From Bradyrhizobium arachidis (GTDB lineage Bacteria; Pseudomonadota; Alphaproteobacteria; Rhizobiales; Xanthobacteraceae), in the NCBI RefSeq assembly GCF_015291705.1, contig NZ_CP030050.1, forward strand, positions 3,286,001-3,350,000: a DNA stretch of 64,000 nt, written 5' to 3'. Shown here one piece after another: positions 9,976 through 18,874 of this stretch (the stretch's first letter is position 1; the number at the start of each line of letters is the position of its first letter). A program made the translations under genes and the position numbers. The notes under the pieces are model-generated. The model was not told the origin of the DNA, did not search any database, and was given only the letters and a program-made list of their open reading frames with translations.

Positions 9976-10722
9976 ATGGTCAGTGACTTCTCTGCCGGCA
10001 ATTATCGTTTCATCCCGTCCGTGTTCCAGTATTCGGCCGGCGCGGCCGCAGACGATGGCTACGAGATCGAGCGCGTCCGGTTCGACCGCCTGGTGCCGCT
10101 CGCGCAAGGGTTTGCACTGGCCGCAAAGTATATTCAGGAGACGGGCCGGCCACTGACGGCCTTCTGCGCCTGCGAGCTGCGCTCACCCGCCGCCTTCAGC
10201 GAGGAAGGCTTTCGCGCGTTCAATTTGCATTACGTGAAGACGCTGTCGGAATGGGGCATCTTCGACGGCACCACCAATCCGGTGGCACGCAGCAATGTCT
10301 GTCCCGAGATCGATCCGCCGTCCGAACCGTCGTTTTATGCGTTCTCGTTCACGCGTCCGACGACATCGAAGACGCCGTCCTTCGTGATCGCCGGCGGCGC
10401 CGAGGCGCGCGAGGGCAGCGGCACCTATGTCGAGCGCACCGTGCGCTACCGCGATCTCAGCCCGGAGGGCCTGCGCGAGAAGGTGCGCTTCACGACGACG
10501 TCGCAGATGGAGAACCGGATGACGGCGTTCGGCTTCGGCTGGAAGGACACGACCGGCGTGCAGGCCTATTCCGTGCACGACTTCCACCACGCGCTGGTGG
10601 ACGAGCTGGTTCGCCGCGGTGCGCTGCGCTCCGGCCTGACCTGGCATTTTGCTCGCCCGCCGGTGGTCGATCTCGAATACGAGATGGATTGCCGCAGGGT
10701 GTTGCGGGAAACTGTTATTTAA
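9976..10722 (+). CDS. RidA/CnbZ-like protein (possible 2-aminomuconate-type deaminase)
   Basis: A 248-residue soluble protein starting nine bases after the cyclase gene, with a good AGGAG ribosome site, so it belongs to the kinase-cyclase transcript. From memory it resembles the family annotated as 2-amino-5-chloromuconate deaminase CnbZ, which is related to RidA: features are NYRFIPSVFQYS at the N-terminus, FCACELRSPAAFSEEGF near residue 60 and ARSNVCPEIDPP near residue 105. I have no catalytic residue that proves deaminase activity, and no aminophenol pathway genes are nearby. It could equally be an orphan enamine or imine deaminase. Confidence 0.6.
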   Translation: MVSDFSAGNYRFIPSVFQYSAGAAADDGYEIERVRFDRLVPLAQGFALAAKYIQETGRPLTAFCACELRSPAAFSEEGFRAFNLHYVKTLSEWGIFDGTTNPVARSNVCPEIDPPSEPSFYAFSFTRPTTSKTPSFVIAGGAEAREGSGTYVERTVRYRDLSPEGLREKVRFTTTSQMENRMTAFGFGWKDTTGVQAYSVHDFHHALVDELVRRGALRSGLTWHFARPPVVDLEYEMDCRRVLRETVI

Positions 10723-10769
10723 AGCTCCTCAACACCGCTCTCGGAGCGCTCGTCGGGTCTCATCGGGCC

Positions 10770-11657
10770 TTAGCGCTGCCTCGGGTCGAGCGCATCGCGC
10801 AGGCCGTCGCCGAGCAGGTTCAGCGACAGAACCACGAGGAAGATCGCTAAGCCCGGCCAGATCGCCATCCACGGTGCCTGGGTCAGGAAGCGCTGCGCCG
10901 CATTGAGCATGCTGCCCCAGGACGGCGCCGGTGGCTGCTGGCCGAGGCCGAGGAAGGATAGCGCGGCTTCGGCGATGATGGCGGCGGCGATCGAGAGCGT
11001 GGCCTGCACCAGCAGCGCCGGCAGGATGTTCGGCAGGATGTGCGAGAACGCGATCCGCCACGGCGGGTTGCCGAGCGCGCGGGCGGCCTCGACATAGTCC
11101 TCGGCCTTGACGCTCAGGACCTGCCCACGCGTCAGGCGGATGAAGATCGGCGTCGCCGAGATGCCGATCGCGATCATGGCGTTGCCGAGGCTCGGCCCGA
11201 GGAACGCGGCGAGCGCGATTGCCAGGATCAGAAATGGGCAGGCCAGCATCGCATCGGTGATCCGGCTGATCAGCGCGTCGACAAATCCGCCGCGATAGCC
11301 GGCGAGCAGGCCGAGCGGCACGCCGATCCCGAGCGCGATCGCAACCGAGATCAGACCCGCCATCAGGGATGCCCGCGCGCCGTAGACGACGCGGCTGAGG
11401 ATATCGCGGCCGAGCTCGTCGGTGCCGAACCAGTGCGCCGCCGTCGGCGGCTTGCGCACCAGGCTCCAGCTCGTCGCGATGGGATCATAGGGCACGACCA
11501 GCGGCGCGAGGGCCGCAAGCAGGATGAACGCAATGATCACGACAAGGCCGAACACGGCGGCCTTGCGCTTGAACAGGCGGCGCCGCGCGCGGCGGGCCGG
11601 GCTGTCGAGCTCGTAGGCTTGCGTGGCGGGACTGGCTGAAAGCGCGGCGTCGGTCAT
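10770..11657 (-). CDS. Peptide ABC transporter permease, DppC type (system 1)
   Basis: A 295-residue inner-membrane permease of the oligopeptide/dipeptide family. It has one TM near the N-terminus (about residues 33-55), an OppC-type periplasmic stretch with the typical FGTDELGRDILSRVVYGAR segment, then five TMs with the cytoplasmic coupling loop (YVEAARALGNP) that contacts the ATPases. It is the last gene of the twelve-gene minus-strand run and lies three bases after its DppB partner. It ends 47 bases from the convergent CnbZ-like gene. The substrate is set by the binding protein; a gamma-glutamyl peptide is one inference from the neighbouring transferase. Confidence 0.92.
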   Translation of the reverse strand: MTDAALSASPATQAYELDSPARRARRRLFKRKAAVFGLVVIIAFILLAALAPLVVPYDPIATSWSLVRKPPTAAHWFGTDELGRDILSRVVYGARASLMAGLISVAIALGIGVPLGLLAGYRGGFVDALISRITDAMLACPFLILAIALAAFLGPSLGNAMIAIGISATPIFIRLTRGQVLSVKAEDYVEAARALGNPPWRIAFSHILPNILPALLVQATLSIAAAIIAEAALSFLGLGQQPPAPSWGSMLNAAQRFLTQAPWMAIWPGLAIFLVVLSLNLLGDGLRDALDPRQR

Positions 11658-11660
11658 GGC

Positions 11661-12602
11661 CTAGCCCCTCAATCGTGGATTGACGAGGACATAGGCGATG
11701 TCGGCGACGAGGTTGAGCGTGATATAGACCGTGGCCGTCACCAGCACGACGCCCTGCACCACGGCGTAGTCGCGGTTGAACACGGCATCCACGATCAGCT
11801 TGCCGAAGCCGGGAATGGAGAAGATCTGCTCGGTCAGCACGGCGCCTGAGAGCAGCGTGCCGAGCTCGAGCGCGCCGAGCGTGATGATCGGTGTGAGCGC
11901 ATTGCGCATCGCGTGCTTGAGGATCACGGAACGCTCCGACAATCCCTTCGCACGCGCGGTGCGGACGTAGTCGCTCTCGAGCACCTGGAGCATCGCGCTG
12001 CGGGTATGCCGCATCAGGATCGCGGAGATCGCGTTGCCGAGCACGAAGGCCGGCATGATGGTGGCGGCGAGGCTGGCGCGCCAGTTCTCGGTGAGCGGCA
12101 CATAGCCCGAGGCCGGCAGCCAGCCCAGCTTGATCGAGAACAGGAAGATGAGGAGAATTCCGAGCCAGAAGTTCGGCGTCGAGATGCCCCACAGCGCGAA
12201 CAGGTTGGCGCCGTAGTCCCAGGCCGTGCCCTTCTTCACCGCCGAGACGATGCCGGCGGGAATGCCGATGCAGAACGCGATGACAATCGCCATCGAGCCG
12301 AGCTGGAGCGTCACCGGCAGCTTCTGCGCGATCAGCTCGCGCACCGGCATCTTGTTGCGCAAGGACTCGCCAAAATTGCCCGTCAGCACCCCCTTGAGCC
12401 AGTAGACGTATTGCACGGGGATCGGCTGATCGAGCTTATATTGCTGGCGGATCTGCTCGATGACGGCCGGATCGCGTTCCTCGCCGGCCATGACCAGAGC
12501 GGGATCGCCCGGCAGCAATTGCTGGAGCGAGAAGATCAGCACCGACACGAAGAACAGTGTCGGTACGATCTGCGCAAGACGGCGGGCGAGGAAGTTCAGC
12601 AT
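11661..12602 (-). CDS. Peptide ABC transporter permease, DppB type (system 1)
   Basis: A 313-residue six-helix permease of the DppB/OppB/GsiC type. It begins with the family's usual N-terminal TM (RRLAQIVPTLFFVSVLIF) and the DPALVMAGEE periplasmic segment, and it carries the coupling loop YVRTARAKGLSERSVILKHA near residue 210. It pairs with the following DppC-type gene, three bases away, and follows the binding protein gene by 31 bases. Length and topology are normal for the family. Confidence 0.92.
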   Translation of the reverse strand: MLNFLARRLAQIVPTLFFVSVLIFSLQQLLPGDPALVMAGEERDPAVIEQIRQQYKLDQPIPVQYVYWLKGVLTGNFGESLRNKMPVRELIAQKLPVTLQLGSMAIVIAFCIGIPAGIVSAVKKGTAWDYGANLFALWGISTPNFWLGILLIFLFSIKLGWLPASGYVPLTENWRASLAATIMPAFVLGNAISAILMRHTRSAMLQVLESDYVRTARAKGLSERSVILKHAMRNALTPIITLGALELGTLLSGAVLTEQIFSIPGFGKLIVDAVFNRDYAVVQGVVLVTATVYITLNLVADIAYVLVNPRLRG

Positions 12603-12633
12603 GATGCCGATCGCTTCGTCTGCGATGTCGTCG

Positions 12634-14157
12634 TCACTTGAACTTCAGTCCGACCACGCGGACCAGCCCGTCCGGCATCTGCCTGTAGCCGTCGAGCTTC
12701 TTGGTATGCGCGATCAGGAGCGTGCGGTGGTAGATGTAGATGATCGGGAGGTCCTCAAGCAGGATTTTCGTCAGCTTCTGGTAGATCGCCTTGCGCTCCT
12801 CGACGTTGGAGGTCGCGCGCCCATCCTCCATCAGCTTGTCGGCCTCGGGGTTCGAGTACACGCCGTCGTTCTGCGGCGCCTTGCTGCGCATGAAGATGTA
12901 GGAATTGCCGTCGGGGTCGATGCGGCCGCTCCAGTTGATCTGGAACACCTGGAACTCGCCGGCCTGGGCCTGCTTGAAAGTCGTCGCGAACTCGACCGCG
13001 CGAATCTTGATGTCGAAGCCCGCTTCCGCGGCCATCGACTGCACGACCTGGGCGACGGCCTCGTTCTCTGCGCCCTTGGGGATCATGTAGTCCACCGTCA
13101 CCGGCGTGGTGACGCCGGCTTCCTTCAACAGTGCCTTCGCCTTCGCGATGTCGCGACCGTGAACCGGGAATGCCTTCTGGTAATAGGGATGCGTCGGGCT
13201 GACCCATTGGTTGCCGGGTGTGAACTCGCCGTTGAAGACGACCTGATTGAGTGCTTCGCGGTCGATCGACAGATCAAGCGCCTGCCGGACTTTTGCCGAC
13301 TGGCTCAGCGGTCCCTTGTTCTTCTCGTTGCCGATGTTGACGGTCAGGCCGAGATAGCCGAGCTCCGGCGCGGTCGACAGCACGAGGCGGGAATCGGCGC
13401 GCACATCCTTGATGTCGGTGGCGAGCACGCGCTCGATCAGGTCGAGTCCGCCCGATTTCAGATTGGCGAGGCGGACGGTGGCATCGACGATCGGCAGGAA
13501 CACGACGCGATCGATGTGGATGTTGTCCTTGTTCCAGTAGTCGGCGAACTTTTCGAATACCATGCGGTCCTGCTGGACGCGTTCGACGAATTTGTAGGGG
13601 CCGGCGCAGACCGGATGCAGGCCGAACTTGTCGCCGGCTTCCTTCGCAGCTTTCGGCGAGACCATCATACCGGAACGGTCCGTGAGCTGGGCGATCAGCG
13701 GCGAGTAAGGGGTCTTGAGCACCAGCTTGATGGTGAGGGGATCGACGACCTCGACATGATCCACGCTTGCGAGCTCGGATTTCCGGAACGAGCCGGGCAA
13801 TGTCATGTGACGCTCGAGTGAGAATTTGGCGGCCTCGGCGTCGAGGGGCTCGCCGTCATGGAATTTGACGCCCGGCCGCAGCTTGACCGTCATCTCCTTG
13901 CCGTCGGCCGAGGTCTCGTAGGACAGCGCGAGTTGCGGCACGATGTTGAGCTTCTCGTCGATGTCGAACAGCTTGTCGCAGAAGGCGGAGAAGACGATGC
14001 GCCCGACATAGGTGCGGCCGATGCTGGGATCGAGGATGTCGGGGTCCTCGGCGATGCCGATGCGGAGCGTGGTCTGAGCTTGAACTTGGGTTTGGGCCGC
14101 GCCCACGAGCGACGTCAGCAGGGCCGACGCCAGGATTGCCAAACGCATGAAACTCAT
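12634..14157 (-). CDS. Periplasmic peptide-binding protein, SBP family 5 (system 1)
   Basis: A 507-residue solute-binding protein of the DppA/OppA family. A signal peptide of about 28 residues ends near AQTQVQAQ and has no lipobox cysteine. Family hallmarks include DPDILDPSIGRTYVG near the mature N-terminus, the VKLRPGVKFHDGEPLDA motif and the C-terminal DLPIIYIYHRTLL. The ATG at 14157 is preferred over the upstream TTG at 14166 because an AGAGG ribosome site sits about nine bases before it. The gene follows two ATPase genes, an unusual order: system 1 runs ATPase-ATPase-binding protein-permease-permease, whereas system 2 runs binding protein first. Confidence 0.92.
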   Translation of the reverse strand: MSFMRLAILASALLTSLVGAAQTQVQAQTTLRIGIAEDPDILDPSIGRTYVGRIVFSAFCDKLFDIDEKLNIVPQLALSYETSADGKEMTVKLRPGVKFHDGEPLDAEAAKFSLERHMTLPGSFRKSELASVDHVEVVDPLTIKLVLKTPYSPLIAQLTDRSGMMVSPKAAKEAGDKFGLHPVCAGPYKFVERVQQDRMVFEKFADYWNKDNIHIDRVVFLPIVDATVRLANLKSGGLDLIERVLATDIKDVRADSRLVLSTAPELGYLGLTVNIGNEKNKGPLSQSAKVRQALDLSIDREALNQVVFNGEFTPGNQWVSPTHPYYQKAFPVHGRDIAKAKALLKEAGVTTPVTVDYMIPKGAENEAVAQVVQSMAAEAGFDIKIRAVEFATTFKQAQAGEFQVFQINWSGRIDPDGNSYIFMRSKAPQNDGVYSNPEADKLMEDGRATSNVEERKAIYQKLTKILLEDLPIIYIYHRTLLIAHTKKLDGYRQMPDGLVRVVGLKFK

Positions 14158-14180
14158 CGCTCTCAACCTCTGTTTTGCGG

Positions 14181-15284
14181 CTATGCGGGATCGGTCCCCA
14201 ATGGACTAACCCCGCTTGCGCGCGCTGCTTCCGGGCCGCCGCTGAAGGCGGCGACCAATTTTTCAAGGACCGGCGAGAAGCCGCCGTCCATCGGGACGAT
14301 CGCGGCGGAGGACGGCAGTTCCGACGTTCGGTGGCAGGCCGTTGCATGTCCGGTGCCATCCGCTGCCAGCTGAGGCATTTCGCTGCGGCAGCGGTCGATC
14401 ACGTAGGGGCAGCGGGTATGGAAGCGGCATCCGGCGGGCGGATTGAGGGCGCTCGGGATCTCGCCCTGGAGCACAATCCGGCTGCTCTTTGCCCGTGGTT
14501 TAGGCACGGGGATCGCGGACAACAGCGCCCGGCTATAGGGATGGCGCGGCGCGGCGAAAAGCGCGTCGGCCTCCGCGGTCTCGACGATCTGGCCCAGATT
14601 CATCACCGCGACGCGGTCGGCGATGTGCTTGACCACCGCGAGATCGTGCGAGACGAAAATATAGGCGAGGCCGAGCCGGTCCTGGAGCTCACGCAACAGG
14701 TTCAGGATCTGCGAACGGATCGAGACGTCGAGCGCAGAGACCGGCTCGTCACAGATGATCAGTTTTGGCTCGACCGCGAGCGCGCGGGCAATAGCGATGC
14801 GCTGGCGCTGGCCGCCGGAGAATTCGTGCGGGTAGCGCCGCTCGAGCCGTGGCTCGAGGCCGACCACGCGCAAGATCTCTGCGACTCGCTCGCGTCGCTG
14901 CGCCGGGGGCACCAGATCGTGCAGCGCCAGCGGCTCGGTCAGGATCTGGCCGACCGTCATGCGCGGATTGAGCGAGGCGTAGGGATCCTGGAAGATGATC
15001 TGCGCCTCGCGGCGGAATTTGCGCAGCGCGTCGGCGTCGAGTGTGAGCAGATCGCGGCCGTCGAACCGCACAGTGCCTGCATCCGGCTCGATCAGCCGCA
15101 GCACCAGGCGGCTGACAGTGGATTTGCCGCAGCCGGATTCGCCAACCAGCGCCAGCGTCTTGCCGGCTTCGAGAGAGAAGGAAACACCGTCGACCGCCTT
15201 GACGTGAGCCAGCGCCCGGCCGAACAGCGAACGCTGGGCGACGAAATGCTTGACCAGGCCTTTGACCTCGAGCAGCGCCATCAT
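14181..15284 (-). CDS. Peptide ABC transporter ATPase, DppF type (system 1)
   Basis: A 367-residue nucleotide-binding subunit. Walker A is GESGCGKST, the Q-loop lies in IIFQDPYASLNPRM, the ABC signature is FSGGQRQRI and Walker B is LIICDEPVSALD, with the H-loop in FVSHDLAV. The C-terminal oligopeptide-family extension has clustered cysteines (CRFHTRCPYVIDRC), as in OppF/DppF, where they can bind an iron-sulfur cluster. The protein is longer than usual, with about 40 extra residues rich in Ala and Gly at the C-terminus. It overlaps the preceding ATPase gene by four bases (ATGA). Confidence 0.93.
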   Translation of the reverse strand: MMALLEVKGLVKHFVAQRSLFGRALAHVKAVDGVSFSLEAGKTLALVGESGCGKSTVSRLVLRLIEPDAGTVRFDGRDLLTLDADALRKFRREAQIIFQDPYASLNPRMTVGQILTEPLALHDLVPPAQRRERVAEILRVVGLEPRLERRYPHEFSGGQRQRIAIARALAVEPKLIICDEPVSALDVSIRSQILNLLRELQDRLGLAYIFVSHDLAVVKHIADRVAVMNLGQIVETAEADALFAAPRHPYSRALLSAIPVPKPRAKSSRIVLQGEIPSALNPPAGCRFHTRCPYVIDRCRSEMPQLAADGTGHATACHRTSELPSSAAIVPMDGGFSPVLEKLVAAFSGGPEAARASGVSPLGTDPA

Positions 15285-16270
15285 GACACCAAGAGTTCGA
15301 GCGGCGCGCGGATGCAGCGCGAGAGGTGGCCGGGGCTGACTTCGACCAGCGGTGGCGGCGCCTTGGTGCAGGCCTCCAGCACGAACGGGCAGCGCGCGGC
15401 GAAGCGGCAGCCCATGGGCGGCTGCGCCATGTTCGGCACCATCCCCTCGATCGTCGCAAGCTGCTCGGCGCGGTGATCGAGCCGCGGGATCGAGCCGAGC
15501 AGGCCGACGGTGTAGGGATGCTGCGGCGTGGAGAACAGCTCATCCACCGGCGCGCGCTCGACGATCTCGCCGGCATACATTACCGCGACCTCGTCACAGA
15601 CCTCGGCGACCACGCCGAGATCGTGGGTGATCAGGATGATCGCGGCGCCGCTCGCCGCTTTCAACTCGCGCATCAGCTCCAAAATCTGAGCCTGCAAGGT
15701 GACGTCGAGCGCCGTGGTCGGCTCGTCCGCGATCAGGAGCTGCGGGTCGCAGGCCAGCGCCATCGCGATCATCACGCGTTGACGCATGCCGCCGGAGAGC
15801 TTGTGCGGATATTCGTCGATCCGCCGTTCCGGCGAGGGGATGTGGACGCGGCGCAAGAGCTCGATCGCCCGCTCGCGCGCGCTTTTCCGCGAGCCGCCGC
15901 GGTGACGCAGGATCGTCTCGATGATCTGGTCACCGATCGTAAAGCTCGGATTGAGCGAGGTCATCGGCTCCTGGAAGATCATCGCGAGCCGGTTGCCGCG
16001 CAAGTCGCGCAGGGTCTGATCGGACGTATGCAGCAGGTCGAAACCGTCGAAGCGGATCGCGCCTGATATCTCGGCGCTTTGCTTCGGCAGCAGGCCCATG
16101 ATCGCCAGCGACGTCACGCTCTTGCCGCAGCCGGATTCGCCGACGAGGCCAAGCGTGGCGCCATTGGCGACGCTGAGGTCGACACTGTCGACCGCGTTGG
16201 TGATGCGGCCGTCGTCGCCGTGGAAGCGGATGCGCAGGTCCCTGATTTCGATGAGGGGGCTCGCGCTCAT
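15281..16270 (-). CDS. Peptide ABC transporter ATPase, DppD type (system 1)
   Basis: A 329-residue ATPase that forms the heterodimer with the DppF-type subunit. Walker A is GESGCGKSV, the signature LSGGMRQRV, Walker [13 protein letters not shown] and the H-loop ITHDLGVV; the C-terminal cysteine-rich extension ([14 protein letters not shown]) is present. The ATG at 16270 overlaps the DUF1028 stop by four bases. A longer frame upstream lies entirely over the DUF1028 gene in another phase and has Arg/Pro-rich, shadow-like composition, so it is not used. Confidence 0.93.
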   Translation of the reverse strand: MSASPLIEIRDLRIRFHGDDGRITNAVDSVDLSVANGATLGLVGESGCGKSVTSLAIMGLLPKQSAEISGAIRFDGFDLLHTSDQTLRDLRGNRLAMIFQEPMTSLNPSFTIGDQIIETILRHRGGSRKSARERAIELLRRVHIPSPERRIDEYPHKLSGGMRQRVMIAMALACDPQLLIADEPTTALDVTLQAQILELMRELKAASGAAIILITHDLGVVAEVCDEVAVMYAGEIVERAPVDELFSTPQHPYTVGLLGSIPRLDHRAEQLATIEGMVPNMAQPPMGCRFAARCPFVLEACTKAPPPLVEVSPGHLSRCIRAPLELLVS

Positions 16271-16977
16271 GACGTCCTTGCACGCGCGGCTGCGATGCTG
16301 GCGTCGATGACGCTGCGATCGGTGTTGCCGGCCGGGTTCTGCCGCGTCGGCATGGACGGGCGGAAGTGGACCCAGAGCTCCTGGCTGACGCGCTCGAGCC
16401 GTTCGAGCTCGCCGAGCGGATCGGGATGATCGTCGGCGCGGATGTCTAACGCCGGCCACTCCTCCTCGTCGTGGATCAAGAGCGCAGCCGACTGCTTGCC
16501 GCGCTTGTCGCCGCCGGCGGCCTCGCCCGCGCGCATCGCGGCGAGCAGGCGGCGCGGGAAGGGCAGGCTGTCATTGGCGATATAGGTCTTCGCGGTCTCG
16601 TCGAGCACGTCGGCGCCGGCCAGCATGTTGCCGGCAATGGAAAAGCCGCTGCCGGCGATGTGGCCGCACCAGTCGATGCAATCGCGGCCCGTATGCGCGG
16701 CGATCTCGCCGCTCGCATCCATGATATGGATCTGACGGCTCTCGCGGCCGTCATCGGTCGCGAGCAGCGTGGCGAGCACGTCGTGGGCGTTGAGGCCCTC
16801 GCGCAGCAGCTTGACGCCGTCAATGCCGTAATAGGGATTGACGAAGGCCTGCGTCGCGATGGCGCCGAGGCCGGCAGCGATATAGGGCACGCGCGCGCCG
16901 ACGGCGAAGAAGCGGGTCGCAACCGCGATGCCGAACTGGCCGGTGGCAGGGTCTCGCGCGATGATCGACCAGGTCAT
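16267..16977 (-). CDS. DUF1028 family protein (Ntn-hydrolase-like)
   Basis: A 236-residue DUF1028 protein. The family fold resembles N-terminal nucleophile hydrolases. The recognisable start MTWSIIARDPATGQFGIAVA and the GLGAIATQAFVNPYYG stretch are both present, as is the SIAGNMLAG motif near residue 115. No signal peptide is visible, so it acts in the cytoplasm. It starts nine bases after the gamma-glutamyltransferase gene and overlaps the next ATPase gene by four bases, placing it between a peptide-cleaving enzyme and a peptide importer. A role in breaking or modifying imported peptides is inferred only from position. The function of the family is not established. Confidence 0.88.
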   Translation of the reverse strand: MTWSIIARDPATGQFGIAVATRFFAVGARVPYIAAGLGAIATQAFVNPYYGIDGVKLLREGLNAHDVLATLLATDDGRESRQIHIMDASGEIAAHTGRDCIDWCGHIAGSGFSIAGNMLAGADVLDETAKTYIANDSLPFPRRLLAAMRAGEAAGGDKRGKQSAALLIHDEEEWPALDIRADDHPDPLGELERLERVSQELWVHFRPSMPTRQNPAGNTDRSVIDASIAAARARTS

Positions 16978-16986
16978 GTGCTGCCT

Positions 16987-18792
16987 TCAGCGTCCCGCGG
17001 CGTAGCCCTGCATGCCGCGCGGATTGGCGGCGGCGCGCCGGCGCACGCCGACGCGTGAAGCCGCGGTGAGGCGGCCTTCCGACCAGTCGGGCCCGACCTC
17101 GACGATATGCCCGCGCTCGCGCAGGTTCTCGATCGTCGCCTTCGGCACCCGGTTCTCGACCACGAGCACACCGGGGCGTGCGGTGCGCGGCCAGAACGAG
17201 ATCGGAAAATGCTCGGAATGCCAGGCCGGCGCGTCGATGGCCTCCTGGAGATTGAGGTTGCAGTGCACGTGGCGCAGGAAGAACTGCGTGATCCATTGGT
17301 CCTGCTGGTCGCCGCCCGGCGAGCCCCAGGCCAGATATGGCTCGCCGTCGCGCAGCGCCATGGTCGGCGAGAGCGTGGTGCGGGGCCGCTTGCCCGGGGC
17401 GAGCGCTGCGGGGTGGTCTTCCTCCAGCCAGAACATCTGGGCGCGGCTGCCCAGGCAAAAGCCGAGCTCCGGAATGATCGGCGAGGACTGCAGCCAGCCG
17501 CCGGATGGTGTCGAGGACACCATGTTGCCGGCCTTGTCGATGATGTCGAAATGCACGGTGTCGCCGCGCACCTCGCCGAAGCGGCCGACAGTCGGCTCGC
17601 CGGCGCCAAGCGCGCCGACAGCCTCGCGCTGGCCTTCCGCGCGGCGCAGCTTGACCACGCCGCCAAAGCCCTCGACCGAACCAGGAATGAAATCGAGCGA
17701 GGCCTTGTCGGTCACGAGCTTGCGGCGCTCGTCGTTGTAGGCATCCGACAGCAGCGTTGCGATCGGGATCTCCGTGAACTTGGGATCGCCGTAGAACTTC
17801 TCGCGATCCGCGAAGGCGAGCTTTGCGCATTCGATCTGGAGATGGATGAACTCAGGCCCGGTCGGATCAAGCCCGTCGAGCGCAAAGCCCTTCAGCAGCG
17901 CGAGCTGCTGCAATGTCACCGGGCCCTGGCTCCAGACGCCCGCCTTGCAGACGGTGTAGCGGCCATAATCGTAGGTGAGCGGCGCCTCGACCGTCGGCTG
18001 CCAGCGCGCCATGTCATCGGCCGAGAGCACGCCGCGATGCGGCGAGCCGCTGACGTCCATCACTTCTTGCGTCCGACAGAACTTGTCGATGGCTTCGGCA
18101 ACGAAGCCCTGTGACCAGGCCTTTCGCGCGCGCTCGATCTCGGCATCGCGGCCACCGCCGCCGCTCTCGGCCTCGTTCAAGATCCGGGTGTAGGTCGCAG
18201 CCAGCGTCTTGTTGGTGAAGAGCGTACCGGGCTTCGGCACCTCGCCATTTGGCAAATAGACCGCGGCCGAGGTCGGCCAGTGCTTGCGGAACAATTGCTC
18301 GACCGTCTGGATTGTGGCGCAGGCGCGCTCGACCAGCGGATAGCCGTCGCGGGCATAGGAGATCGCGGGCTCCAGCACGTCGCGCACACGCATCGTGCCG
18401 TAGTCGCGCAAGAGCATCATCCAGGATTCGAACGTGCCGGGCACGCAGGCGGCGAGCAGGCCGGTGCCGGGCACCATGTCGAGGCCTTCGCTCTTGTAGT
18501 GCGCGATGGTGGCGCGGGCCGGCGCCGGGCCCTGGCCGCAGATCACCTCGGTGCGGCCGCGCTTCACGTCATGCACGATGATAGGGACATCGCCGCCGGG
18601 GCCGTTCAGATGCGGTTCGACGACCTGGAGCGTGAAGGCGGTGGCGACACCGGCGTCGAAGGCGTTGCCGCCCTTTTCCAGAATGCCCATGCCGACCGCC
18701 GTTGCGATCCAGTGCGTCGAGGCGACGACCCCGAACGTGCCCTCGATCTCGGGGCGCGTCGTGAACGGATCGGGATTGATGTTGCTGGCCAT
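16987..18792 (-). CDS. ggt: Gamma-glutamyltransferase, cytoplasmic form
   Basis: A 601-residue member of the gamma-glutamyltransferase family, which cleaves or transfers gamma-glutamyl groups from glutathione and related amides. These proteins self-cleave to expose a catalytic Thr; the candidate here is T412 in GDTVHFDIIDKAGNMVSS. The substrate loop SSTPSGGW and the later GSPGGDQQ segment also fit. Unlike periplasmic enterobacterial GGT there is no signal peptide: the protein starts MASNINPDP and moves straight into the enzyme. It lies between the two peptide importers on the same strand, suggesting it acts on imported gamma-glutamyl compounds. Some family members are acylases instead, so the exact substrate is open. 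Confidence 0.88.
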   Translation of the reverse strand: MASNINPDPFTTRPEIEGTFGVVASTHWIATAVGMGILEKGGNAFDAGVATAFTLQVVEPHLNGPGGDVPIIVHDVKRGRTEVICGQGPAPARATIAHYKSEGLDMVPGTGLLAACVPGTFESWMMLLRDYGTMRVRDVLEPAISYARDGYPLVERACATIQTVEQLFRKHWPTSAAVYLPNGEVPKPGTLFTNKTLAATYTRILNEAESGGGGRDAEIERARKAWSQGFVAEAIDKFCRTQEVMDVSGSPHRGVLSADDMARWQPTVEAPLTYDYGRYTVCKAGVWSQGPVTLQQLALLKGFALDGLDPTGPEFIHLQIECAKLAFADREKFYGDPKFTEIPIATLLSDAYNDERRKLVTDKASLDFIPGSVEGFGGVVKLRRAEGQREAVGALGAGEPTVGRFGEVRGDTVHFDIIDKAGNMVSSTPSGGWLQSSPIIPELGFCLGSRAQMFWLEEDHPAALAPGKRPRTTLSPTMALRDGEPYLAWGSPGGDQQDQWITQFFLRHVHCNLNLQEAIDAPAWHSEHFPISFWPRTARPGVLVVENRVPKATIENLRERGHIVEVGPDWSEGRLTAASRVGVRRRAAANPRGMQGYAAGR

Positions 18793-18874
18793 GGGCTACC
18801 TCATTTGCGGCGTGCGCAATTGATCACAGCCGATGCTGGGATGCCAAATGCGCAGGCCGCATGGCACGCGCGCG

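Noticed and set aside
12460..13821. Plus-strand open frame of 453 codons over the system 1 binding protein
   Set aside because: It overlaps a well-supported minus-strand gene and has no motif or ribosome site.
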